Position numbers and translations under genes: made by a program
Shown here: one piece after another, positions 21,970-33,200 of the stretch
How the letters are laid out: each line of letters starts with the position of its first letter
Position numbering within the stretch: the first letter of the stretch is position 1
Assembly: GCF_028769735.1 (NCBI RefSeq)
Contig: NW_026992293.1
Span: 1-64,000 of the forward strand
Direction of reading: 5' to 3'
DNA length: 64,000 nt
DNA from: Zonotrichia leucophrys gambelii
Lineage: Eukaryota > Chordata > Aves > Passeriformes > Passerellidae
The notes under the pieces: model-generated
Told to the model about the DNA's origin: nothing
The model's database searches: none
What the model saw: the letters and a program-made list of their open reading frames with translations, nothing else

Positions 21970-24300
21970 CTGGGGGCGGAACCCCAAAATGAAAACGGGG
22001 TTTGGGGCGGGGAAAGGGAAATTTGGGGGGTCGGGGGGATGCAGGAGAAATTTGGGGGTCGGGGAGTGTTGGGGAAGCCGAAAAATTGGGATTAAAAGAG
22101 GGGAAAAAGGGAGCGGGGAATTCAAATAAAAGAGAGGTTGGGGGTGGGATTTAGGGGCTTAGAGGGTGGGGAAACTGAAATTTGGGGGGTCAGGAAGTGG
22201 GGAAAGTGAAATTTGGGGGGTCAGGGGGATGCAGGAAAAATTTGGGGGTCAGGGAAGGTCGGGGGACCCCAAAAATTGGGATTAAAGTGGGAAAAGGAGG
22301 GGAAAAAGGAGGTGGAAACACCTAAAAATGGGCATGAGGGGATGGGGAAACCCCAAAATTTGGGGGTCAGGAAATGGGGAAAGTGAAATTTGGGGGGTCG
22401 GGGGATGCAGGAGAAATTTGGGGTCAGGGAAGGTCGGGGGAGCCCAAAAATTGGGATTAAAAGAAGGGAAAAACGGAGCAGGGAATTCAAAAAAAAGAGA
22501 GGTTGGGGGTGGGATTTAGGGGCTTAGAGGGTGGGGAAAGTGAAATTTGGGGGGTCAGGGGGATGCAGGAGAAATTTGGGGGTCGGGGAAGGTCGGGGGA
22601 GCCGAAAAATTGGGATTAAAGTGGGAAAAGGAGGGGAAAAAGGGAGCGGGGAATTAAAAAAAAAAGAGGTTGGGGAGTGGAAACCCCAAAATTTGGGAGG
22701 TTAAAGAGGTGGGGAACCCCAAAATTTGGAGGGTCAGGAAATGGGGAAAGTGAAATTTGGGGGGTCAGGGAGAAGCAGGAAAAATTTGGGGGTCAGGGAA
22801 GGTTGTGGAAGCCGAAAAATTGGGATTAAAGGAGGGAGAAAGGGAGGGGGAAATTCAAAAACAGAGGGGTTGGGGGTGGGATTTAGGGGTTTAGAGGGTG
22901 GGGAAACTGAAATTTGGGGGGTCAGGAAATGGGGAAAGTGAAATTTGGGGGGTCAGGGGGAAGCAGGAAAAATTTGGGGGTCGGGGAAGGTCGGGGGACC
23001 CCAAAAATTGGGATTAAAGTGGGGAAAGGAGGGGAAAAAGGAGGTGGAAACACCTAAAAATGGGGAAAAGGGGATGGGGAACCCCAAAATTTTGGGGTTT
23101 AGAGGGTGGGGAAAGTGAAATTTGGGGGGTCAGGGGGATGCAGGAGAAATTTGGGGGTCAGGGAGTGTTGGGGGAGCCGAAAAATTGGGATTAAAGGAGG
23201 GGAAAAAGGGAGCGGGAAATTCAAAAGAAGAGGGGTCAAGAGGTTGAAATCCCAAAATTTCGAAGGTTAAAAGGATGAGGAACCCAAAATTTGGGGGTCA
23301 GGGAGATGCAGGAAAAATTTGGGGATCAGGGAAGGTTGGGGGAGCCGAAAAATTGGGATTAAAGTGGGAAAAGGAGGCTCAAAATTGGCTTCCAAAAAAA
23401 GGGGTTAAAAGGATGAGGAACCCCAAAATTTGGGGGGTCAGGAAATGGGGAAAGGGAAATTTGGGGGGTCAGGGGGATGCAGGAGAAATTTGGGGGTCGG
23501 GGAAGGTGGGGGGAGCCGAAAAATTGGGATTAAAAGAGGGGAAAAAGGGAGCGGGGAATTAAAAAAAAAAGAGGTTGGGGGTGGGATTTAGGGGCTTAGA
23601 GGGTGGGGAAACTGAAATTTGGGGGTCAGGGGGAATCAGGAAAAATTTGGGGGTCAGGGAAGGTCGGGGGAGCCGAAAAATTGGGATTAAAGTGGGAAAA
23701 GGAGGGGAAAAAGGGAGGGGGAAATTCAAAAACAGAGGGGTTGGGGGGTGGAAATCCCAAAATTTGGGGGTACAGGAAATGGGGAAAGTGAAATTTGGGG
23801 GGTCAGGGAGATGCAGGAGAAATTTGGGGGTCGGGGAAGGTGGGGGGAGCCGAAAAATTGGGATTAAAGTGGGAAAAGGAGGCTCAAAATTGGCTTCCCA
23901 AAAAAGGGGTGGAGACCCCAAAAAAAGGGGTTAAAAGGATGAGGAACCCCAAAATTTGGGGGTTCAGGAAGTGGGGAAAGTGAAATTTGGGGGGTCAGGG
24001 GAAACCTCGAAAATTTTGGGGCTTAGAGAGAGTCGGGGGACCCCAAAAATTGGGATTAAAGTGGAAAAAGGCTCAAAAATGGGGTGGGGTCCCCAAAAAA
24101 GGGCTCCCGAAATGGGACGAGGGAACCCCAAAAATAAGGAACCCCTAAAATGGAGGTGGGGACCCCAAAAAACGAGAATTAGGATCCAAAAATGGGGGAA
24201 GGGGAACCCCAACATCCAGGTGGGGGGAGGGGAAGTGTCACGTGGTGGGTGGGGGGGTGACACACGTGGGGACTCCCCCCCCAAATTTTGGGGGTTCCCC
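21970..24300. repeat. EIF5A 5' intron G/A-rich array
   Basis: Purine-rich tandem sequence with words AAATTTGGGGGGTCAGG, GATGCAGGAGAAATTTGGG and GCCGAAAAATTGGGATTAAA. It forms longer composite units of about 150-200 bp. It lies between the first coding exon and the presumed non-coding exon. No gene seen. Confidence 0.88.
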
Positions 24301-24425
24301 ATCCCCCCCCCAAAATCCCCCCGTGGGAGGTGGGGGAGGGGAAATTTTGGGGTGTCCAGGGGGGTTTTGGGGCAATTTTGGGGTTTTTTGGGGATTCCCT
24401 GTCTTTAAGGAGCCTCCCCCAATTT

Positions 24426-24718
24426 CCTTATAAGGAGTTTTGGGGTCCCCAATTTCCTTTTAAGGAGTTTTGAGGGTCCCCCATTTCCTTATAAGGAGTT
24501 TTGGGGGTCCCCCATTTCCTTATATGGCATTGGGGGCTCCCCCATTTCCTTATATGGAATTGAGGGGGGTCCCCGACTTCCTTATATGGAATTGAGGGGG
24601 GTCCCCGACTTCCTTATATGGAAACCCGAGGCTCCCCCGTTCCCTTATATGGAAAATCGAGGATCCCCAATTTATATCTATGGAAATTCCGGGGGGGTCC
24701 CCAAATTTCCTTATAAGG
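24426..24718. promoter_or_regulatory. Nine perfect CArG boxes at about 31-bp spacing
   Basis: CC(A/T)6GG, the serum response factor consensus, occurs at 24426, 24456, 24487, 24518, 24548, 24580, 24612, 24643 and 24709 (starts). Forms are CCTTATAAGG, CCTTTTAAGG and CCTTATATGG. Spacing is 30-32 bp, about three helical turns, with one 66-bp gap. The array sits beside the EIF5A CpG island, probably in its 5' UTR intron. An SRF role is inference. Confidence 0.75.
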
Positions 24719-24779
24719 AGTTTCGGGGGGTCCCTTAAGGGTTCGGGGGGGTCCCCAAATTCCGTTTTTGGGGGGGTTC

Positions 24780-25640
24780 CGGGGGGGGTCGCGCGCTCGC
24801 CGCCGCCGCCACGCGGCCCCCTGGCGGGCGGGCGCGGCCTAGGCCGGGCCTGAGGGGGAAACGGCGCCGGGAAAGGATCGGGAGCCGTCGCGGAGCTTTT
24901 CCCAACCTCCCCAAAGGGCGAGGCCGCCCCCCGGAACCCCTCCCGAGGCCGGGCCCGGACTCACCCCCGCGCCCGCGAGCCCCGAAGCCCGAACCGCCGC
25001 CGCGCTGGAGCTGCTGCAACCCCCGGGCCCCACCGCGCATGCGCGCCCGCCCAGGGGCGGGGAGAGGAGCGGCACTGAGCATGCGCGGCAAGGGTGGGGC
25101 CGCGCCGCGGAGGGAGGTGCGCATGCGCACACGAGGATGGGGTGGCGCGGTGAGGGGTGTGCGCATGCGTAAGGAGAAGGAGGGTGGGGTTAAGGCTTGG
25201 CGGTGACGCCCCGCCAGCGAGGTCACGCGAGATTTGCCGCCCTCAACTGTTGGCGTGGTCTCGCGAGATCGGCGCGGCGCAGCGCGGTGATGTCGCGAGA
25301 TTTAGCTAAGGGGAACGCGGCGCCGCCAGCGAGTTCTCGCGAGACTTAGAGCACGCGGCGGGCGAGGCCCTGACTCACCTCAGGCGCCTTTTGGGGGGGG
25401 GGCGGGGGAGAGTCGTTGCCATGGCAACGCGGCCTGCAGCGCTCGTTATGCAAATGAGCTTAATGACGCAGATCGCCTAATCCCCAGCGGCCGGGATTTA
25501 TGCAGATTTATGTAAATTTCCCCGAACGCACCGCGCCGGGTGTTTTATCACTGCGCATGCGCCGCCGACCGGCGCTCACGTGGCGCCCCCTCCTGGCCCG
25601 CGTGCGCTCCACGGCGCTCTCGACCAATCAGAGGCGGCGC
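24780..25640 (-). promoter_or_regulatory. EIF5A: EIF5A CpG-island promoter with NRF1 and TCTCGCGAGA elements
   Basis: CpG-dense. GCGCATGCGC-type NRF1 sites lie at 25035-25044, 25079-25086 (partial), 25118-25129 (TGCGCATGCGCA), 25161-25170 and 25552-25563. TCTCGCGAGA, the element bound by BANP and overlapping Kaiso-type CGCG recognition, is perfect at 25259-25268 and 25335-25344, with CGCGAGA half-sites near 25226 and 25294. An octamer ATGCAAAT is at 25448-25455 and CCAAT boxes are near 25624 and 25654. It is placed correctly for EIF5A on -. The first exon boundary is not resolved. Confidence 0.7.
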
Positions 25641-26001
25641 TACCGCGGATCCACCAATGGGAAGCGAAGAGGGCGTGGCCTTTCAAAGGGGCGGGGCCTG
25701 CGCTTAAAGGGGCCGAAATTTGGAGGCCCCGCCCCTCAAATCCCCTCCCCCACCCCAAAAATCTCCCCTTCCCCCCAATTTTGGGGTCGAATTCCCAAAT
25801 TTGGGGTCTGGCCACGCCCCTTATTTAAATATTCGGAGGCCCGCCCTTTGCCCCTCCCCCACCCCCGAAATTCCCCAAATTTTCCAAAAAATTCCTCCAA
25901 ACTTCTCTAAAATTCCCCAAATTCCTCCAAAGTTCTCCAATTTTCCACAAATTTCCCCCAAATCCCCCAAATTTCAGGGTCGCCGCTGTTTTATTCTCAC
26001 C
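25641..26001. other. Spacer between the EIF5A promoter and SLC2A4 3' end
   Basis: GC-box and C-rich sequence (AAATTCCCCAAATT-type repeats from about 25860). No exon recognised. In human 17p13.1 YBX2 lies in this interval; I see no cold-shock-domain exon here. Confidence 0.5.
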
Positions 26002-26007
26002 TTTATT
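26002..26007 (-). terminator. SLC2A4: SLC2A4 poly(A) signal (AATAAA on -)
   Basis: TTTATT on +, i.e. AATAAA on the coding strand, about 1.27 kb after the SLC2A4 stop, with another overlapping signal at 25990-25995. Confidence 0.6.
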
Positions 26008-27274
26008 TACAACCGGGGAGGGAAAACCCCAAAAAATCCCAAAATCCCCCCAAAATCCCTCCCGAACACAATAGAGGAAGAAACACCCAAAAAAATTTGG
26101 GAGGAACCCCAAAACCCCCCAAAAATTTTGAGGACTCCTCAAAATCAACCTGAAAGGGCCCAAAAACCCAAAAATCGCCCCAAAATGCCTTAAAAAACCC
26201 AAATTTTTGGGGTCGCCTCAAAAAAAACCACAAAATTGGGATTGGGAAGCCCCAAAATTGCCCCAAAAAGCCCCACATTTTTGGGGGACCCCTCAAAATC
26301 AACTCCAAAGTGCCAAAAAACACGAACATTTGGGGGATGACCCAAAATTGACACAAAAGGGGCCAAAACCCCAAAAATCGGCGCAAAACTTCCTTAAAAC
26401 CCAAATTTTTGGGGGAACACCCTAAAATCTGCCTAAAGGCTCCAAAAACCTCCAAAATTTTGGGGTAATGCCAAAAAAACCCCTAAATTTGAGGGTGGGG
26501 AGCCCCAAAATCGACCCAAAATTCAAAAATATTTGGGAGGCCCCCAAAATTGGCCAAAAAGGGCCCCAAAACCATCAAAAATCGGCCCCAAAGCGCCTTT
26601 AAAAAACACGAATTTTTGGGGTTTCTCCCCAAAATCGACCCCAAAAGCCTCAAATTTTTGGGGTCCCCCAAAATCGGCCCCAACTGCCTTAAAAACCCCA
26701 AAATTTTTGGGGGGGATGCCCCAAAAAAACCCCAAAACTCGACCAGGGGGGGCCCCAATATTGGCCTAAAAGGGCCCAAAAAAACCCCAAAATTTTGGGA
26801 TTTTGCCGCAAAAAAACCCCAAAATTTTGGGATTTTGCCACAAAAAAACCCCGAATTTTTGGGGTTTTGCCCCAAAACCGCCCCCAAATTTTTAGGGGTC
26901 CCCCCAAAATCAACCTCAAAGTGCCAAAATCCGCCAATATTTGAGGGGAACGCCCCAAAATCGCCAAAAAAACCCGCAAAATTTTGGGATTTCGCCCCCA
27001 AAAAACCCCAAAATTTTGGGATTTTGTCCCAAAAAACCCCAAAATTTTGGGATTTCGTCCCCAAAAAAACCCCGAATTTTTGGGGTTTTGCCCCAAAACC
27101 GCTCCCAAATTTTTAGGGCTCCCCCCAAAGTGCCAAAATCCGCCAATATTTTCTGGGGGACGCCCTAAAATCGGACTAAAATCGCCCTAAAAACCTCAAA
27201 TTTTGGGGGTTTTTGGCCCAAATTTTTGGGATTTTGCCCCAAAAAACCTGAATTTTTGGGGTTTTTTCCCATTT
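26008..27274 (-). repeat. SLC2A4 3' UTR minisatellite
   Basis: About 1.2 kb of CCCCAAAATTTTGGGATTTTG-like units with self-complementary CCAAAATTTTGG cores. Long frames on both strands (KPQNFGIL or GFFGAKSQNF types) are repeat translations. If transcribed it would fold into many short hairpins. Confidence 0.85.
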
Positions 27275-30200
27275 TCAGGGCTCCTCGTGGCCGGCCAGGC
27301 TCTGCAGCTCCGTGTCCTTCTCGGGGGGTCCCAGCAGGGCCAGGGGGGCGGAATTGGGGGAGCTCTGGGGGTCCCGGGGGTCGGGGAAGGGGCGGCCGCG
27401 CGTCTCGGGCAGCAGCAGGAAGGTGAAGAGGGAGAAACCCCCCAGGAGCCCCCCGAAAAGGAGGAACACCAGCGGGCCCATGGCGTCCTGGAACGGGAGA
27501 AAAACGGGGAGAGTTAGGGAGAAATAGGGGAAAAAATTGGGGAAAATTTGGGAAAAAATGGGGGAAAATTTGGGAAAAAATGGGGAAAAAATGGGAAAAA
27601 AATGGGAAAAATTTGGGAAAAAATTGGGGAAAAATTGGGGAAAAATTGGGAAAAAATTGGGGAAAAGTTGGGGAAAAATTGGGGAAAAAATGGGATTTTT
27701 AGGGCAAAAAAATTGGGAAAAATTGGGGTTTTTGGAGGGAAAAAATTGGGGTTTTTGGAGGGAAAAAATTGTGATTTTTTGGGGGGAAAAATGGGATTTT
27801 GAGGGAGGGAAATTGGGGGAAAATTGGGGTTTTTGGAGGGAAAAAATGGGGAGAAATTAAATCCCCAGAATCCCCATAAACAACCTCAAAACCCTCCCAA
27901 ACCCCCAGGAGCCCCCCGAAAAGGAGGAAAACCAGCGGGCCCATGGCGTCCTGGAACGGGAGAAAAACGGGGAGAAATTGGGGAAAAAAAATGGGGAAAA
28001 TTGGGGAAAAATTGGGGAAAAATTGGGGGAAAAAATTGGGGAAAATTTGGGAAAAAATTGGGGAAAAATTGGGGAAAAATTGGGAAAAAATTGGGGAAAA
28101 TTTGGGGAAAAATTGGGGAAAAATTGGGGAAAAATGGGGAAAATTTGGAAAAAATTGGGGAAAAATTGGGAAAAAATTGGCCAAACCATCCCCAAAATCC
28201 CTCCTTAAATCCCCCAAACCCCTCATAAACCCCCCCAAAACTCCCCAAAAATCCCACAAACCTTCCCCAAAACCCCCAAAAAAACCCCAAAAATCCCATC
28301 AATCACCCCAAAATCCCGCAACTCCACCCAAAACCCCGAATTTTCCCCCATTTCTCCACAAAAAAAATCCCGAATTTTCCCCCCATTTCACCACGCAAAA
28401 CCCCCATATACGCCCCCAAAACCCCCCCAAAACCCTCAAAAATCGCCCAAACCCCATAAAACGCCCCAAAAAACCCTAAATCACCCCAAAACCCCCCCAA
28501 AATCCCGCAACTCCACCCAAAACCCCGAATTTTCCCCCATTTCTCCACAAAAAAATCCTGAATTTTCCCCATTTTCCCCCCCGCAAAACCCCCATATACG
28601 CCCCCAAAACTCCCCCAAAAACCCCTCAAAAATCGCCCAAACCCCATAAAACCCCCAAAACCCCCCTAAATCACCCCAAAACCCCCTCAAAATCCCGCAA
28701 CTCCACCCAAAACCCCGAATTTTCCCCCATTTCTCCACAAAAAAAATCCCGAATTTTCCCCCATTTCACCACCAAAAACCCTCATAAACCCCCAGAAAAC
28801 TCCCCAAAACTCCCCCAAAAACGCCTCAAAAATCGCCCAAACCCCATAAAAACCCCGAAAAACCCCAAAATCACCCCAAATTTACCTGCATCGGGGGGAA
28901 GGCCATGGCCACGGCCGTGTTGCTCGCCCAGTTCACCAGCCCGGCCAGGGCGAGCGCGGCCCCGCGGGGCCCGGGCGGGAACAGCTCGGCCCCGACGAAC
29001 CAGGGCAGGGGGCCCGGCCCGACCGCGAAAAACCCCACGAAGGCCAGGGCCGAGCCCAGCGCCAGGGCGCCCCAAACCGGACCCCCGAGCTGAGGAAAAA
29101 AAATTAGATTTTTTGGGGTTTTTTTCCGATTTTTTTCCGATTTTTTTCCGATTTTTTTCGGATTTTTTTCGATTTTTTTTCGATTATTTTCGGATTTTTT
29201 TCCGATTTTTTAATGCATTTTTTTGGGTTTTTTTGGTGCTTTTGAGGGCAAAAATAGGGGAAATTTGCGATTTTTGGGGTTTATTTGGAGTTAAATGGGG
29301 AAAATTTGGGGGTTTTGGGGGGAGAAATTGTGAAAATTCGGGTTCTTTTAGGAGAAACATGGGGAAAAATTGGGGTTTTCAAGGGAGAAATTGAGAAAAT
29401 TTGGGAATTTTTGGAGGATGAAGTGTTGGAGTTTGGGGGTCCAGGGTTGGATTTTTTGGGGTTCAAGGAGAGTTTTGGGGTTGGATTTGGGATTTTTGGG
29501 GTCCCAGGTGATTTTGGGGTTTCAGGGTTGGATTTTGGGATTTTTGGGATCCCGTGTTTGATTTTGGGGTGCCCAGGTGAGTTTTGGGTTCAGGGTTGGA
29601 TTTTTGGGGTTCAGTGTTGGATTTTGGGGTGCCCAGGTTAATTTTTGGGTTCAGGGTTGGATTTTTGGGGTTCAGTGTTTGATTTTGGGGTGCCCAGGTG
29701 AGTCTGTGGTTTCAGGGTTGGATTTTGGGATTTTTGGGGTCCCGTGTTTGATTTTGGGGTGCCCCGTGCTCACCTTGAGGGCCACGCCCAGGTGAGTTTT
29801 GGGTTCAGGGTTGGATTTTGGGATTTTTGGGGTTCAGTGTTTGATTTTGGGGTGCCCAGGTGAGTTTTGGGTTCAGGGTTGGATTTTGGGATTTTTGGGG
29901 TCCCGTGTTGGATTTTGGGGTTCAGTAAAAATTTCAGGGTTGGATTTTGGGATTTTTGGGGTCCCAGGTGAGTTTTGGGTTCAGGGTTGGATTTTGGGAT
30001 TTTTGGGGTCCCGTGTTGGATTTTGGGGTGCCCAGGTTAATTTTTGGGTTCAGGGTTGGATTTTGGGATTTTTGGGGTTCCGTGTTGGATTTTGGGGTGC
30101 CCAGGTGATTTTGGGGTGCCCAGGTGAGTCTGTGGTTTCAGGGTTGGATTTTGGGATTTTTGGGGTTCAGAGTTGGATTTTGGGATTTTTGGGGTCCCGT

Positions 30201-33200
30201 GTTGGATTTTGGGGTGCCCCGTGCTCACCTTGAGGGCCACGCCCAGGGTCCCGGCGCATCCCATCATTCCCAGCAGCCCCACGAGCTGCAGCACGCGGCG
30301 CCCCGCCCGCTCCACCAGCACCACCTGCCGCGGGGGGCGGGGCTTAGGGCGGACACGCCCACCGGGAGGCCACACCCACTTATGAGATGCCCACCCCATT
30401 ATGGGACCTTTCCTGGTTGTGGCCACGCCCATTTGAGAGGCTCCTCCCCCTCATGACCACGCCCATCATGTTAGGTTGTCCCTATGACCACGCCCACCAG
30501 GAGACCACTCCCATCATGACCACGCCCACCCGAAAAGACCACACCCATTTTGTGTACGCCCATCAATGAGACACCTCCCGTTGTATCCACACCCATTGAG
30601 ACTCCTCCCACTTGTGACCACGCCCACCACGAGGCCACTCCCCCATTTGACCACGCCCATCACAAAGACAACACCCCATCGCGACCACGCCCGTCGAGAC
30701 TCCTCCCACTTGTGACCACGCCCACCATGACGCCACTCCCCTCAAAACCATGCCCACAAATGAGACCACACCCTCTCGTGACCACGCCCTCGCCCTTAGA
30801 AGGCCACAGGACACCCCTGGTGGGCGTGGCAGTGGGCGTGGCAGTGGGCGTGGCTTACCGACAGGGCGGTGGCCGCCACGTTGACCACGCCCGTTCCGAT
30901 GGTGCCCACGGCGGGGTCCTGAAGCCCCGCCCCCTCAAAGATGGACGTCGAATAGTAGAAGATCTGTGTTGGGAAAGGGGCGTGGTCGGAAGGAGGACAC
31001 GCCCCTTTTCCCTTAAACCGCGCCCATTTTCCCACCATTTTTCCCATTTTTTCCCTGTTTTACCCAATTTCAGGGTTTTTCACCCTGTTTTTACCGCGTT
31101 GATGCCTGAGACCTGCAGCCCCAGGGTGACATCACGACCACACCCCTTTCCCTTAAACCACGCCCATTTTCCCCCATATTTTCACAATTTTTCCCTGTTT
31201 TTCCCTGTTTTTTCGCCATTTTCCCCAATTTCGGGTGTTTTCGCCCCGTTTTTACCGCGTTGATGCCCGAGAGCTGCAGCCCCAGTGTGACACCATGGCC
31301 ACGCCCATTTCCCTTAAACCACGCCCATTTCCCCCCATTTTTTCACTATTTTTCCCATTTTTCCCTGTTTTTTTCCCATTTTTCTAAATTTCGGGTGTTT
31401 TCACCCCATTTTTACCGCTTCGATGCCCGAGAGCTGCAGCCCCAGCGTGACACCATGGCCACGCCCATTTCCCTTAAACCACGCCCATTTCCCCCCATTT
31501 TTTCACTATTTTTCCCAATTTTTCCCCGTTTTTCCCCGTTTTTTCGCCATTTTTCCCATTTTCGGGTGTTTTCACCCCATTTTTACCGTGTTGATGCCCG
31601 AGAGCTGCAGCCCCAGCGTGACACCATGGCCACGCCCATTTCCCTTAAACCACGCCCATTTCCCTTAAACCACGCCCATTTCCCTTAAACCACGCCCATT
31701 TCCCCCCAATTTTTCACTATTTTTCCCCATTTTTTCCCGTTTTTTCGCCATTTTTCCCATTTTTGGGTGTTTTCGCCCCGTTTTTACCGCGTTGATGCCC
31801 GAGAGCTGCTGCGCCAGCTGCAGCCCCAGCGTGACGATCATGGCCACGCCCATTTCCCTTAAACCACGCCCATTTCCCCCATTTTTTCACTATTTTTCCC
31901 ATTTTTTCCCCGTTTTTCCCTGTTTTTTCGCCATTTTCCCAAATTTCAGCTGTTTTCACCCTGTTTTTACCGCGTTGATGCCCGAGAGCTGCTGCGCCAG
32001 CTGCAGACCCAGCGTGACACCATGGCCACGCCCATTTCCCTTAAACCACGCCCATTTCCCACCATTTTTTCACCATTTTTTCCCAATTTTTCCCCGTTTT
32101 TCCCCGTTTTTTCGCCATTTTTCCCATTTTCGGGTGTTTTCGCCCCGTTTTTACCACGTTGATACCCGACAGCTGCAGCCGCAGCGTGACGATCATGGCC
32201 ACGCCCATTTCCCTTAAGCCACGCCCATTTCCCTTAAACCACGCCCATTTCCCCCCATTTTTTCACTATTTTTCCCATTTTTTCCCCGTTTTTTCCCATT
32301 TTTTCACGGATTTTCCCATTTTTGGATGTTTTCGCCCCGTTTTTACCGCGTTGATGCCCGAGAGCTGCTGCGCCAGCTGCAGCCCCAGCGTGACGATCAG
32401 GGGCTGGCGGTAGCGGCGGCTCCGGCACAGCTCCAGCAGCCCCACCTTGGGGGCAGGGCCTCGGCCAAGCTCCGCCTCCAGCGCCGCCAGCCCCGCCTCC
32501 GCCGCCGGGCCGGCCAATCGCGAGAGGCCTGGGGGGGGAAAGGGGGAGGGGCTTGTTGTGAAAGGGGGAGGGGTCAGGGAGAGGGAGGAAGGCAAAAGGG
32601 AGGAGGAGGAGGAAGAGGATGGGGATGAAGGAAGAGGAAGAGGAAGAGGAAGAATCAGGACAGAGGAAGAGGAGGATGAAGGGGATGGAGGAGGAAGAGG
32701 GGGATGGAGGAAGAGGAGAAAGAGGTAGAAGAGGAAGAGGAAGGTGAGGATGAGGAGGAGGAGGAGGAGGAGGAAGAGGAAGAGGAAGAGGAAGGGAACG
32801 AAGGAGGAAGATGAGGACAAAAAGCAGTGAGGAAGAGGAGGAAAATGAAGGTGAAGAGGAGGAAGAATCGGGAGGGAGGAAGAGGAGGAGGAGGAGGAGG
32901 AAGAGGAGGAAGAGAAAAATTCGGGACAGAGAAAGTGGAGGAGGAGGGGATGGAGGAGGATGATGAAGGTGAGGAGGAAGAATTGGGATTGATGAAGAGG
33001 ATGAGGAGGAAGAGGAAGAGGAAGAGGAAGAGAATGAAGGAGGCAGACGAGGACAAAAAGCAGCGAGGAAGAGGAGGAACACGAAGATGAAGACCAGGAA
33101 TAATCAGGAAGGGATGAAGAGGAGGAGGAAGAGCCCGGTTGCCCGGAGCGAGGCCGAAGGCTCGCACTCACCGCGGCGGGCGCGGCCGCGCTGGCCCCGG

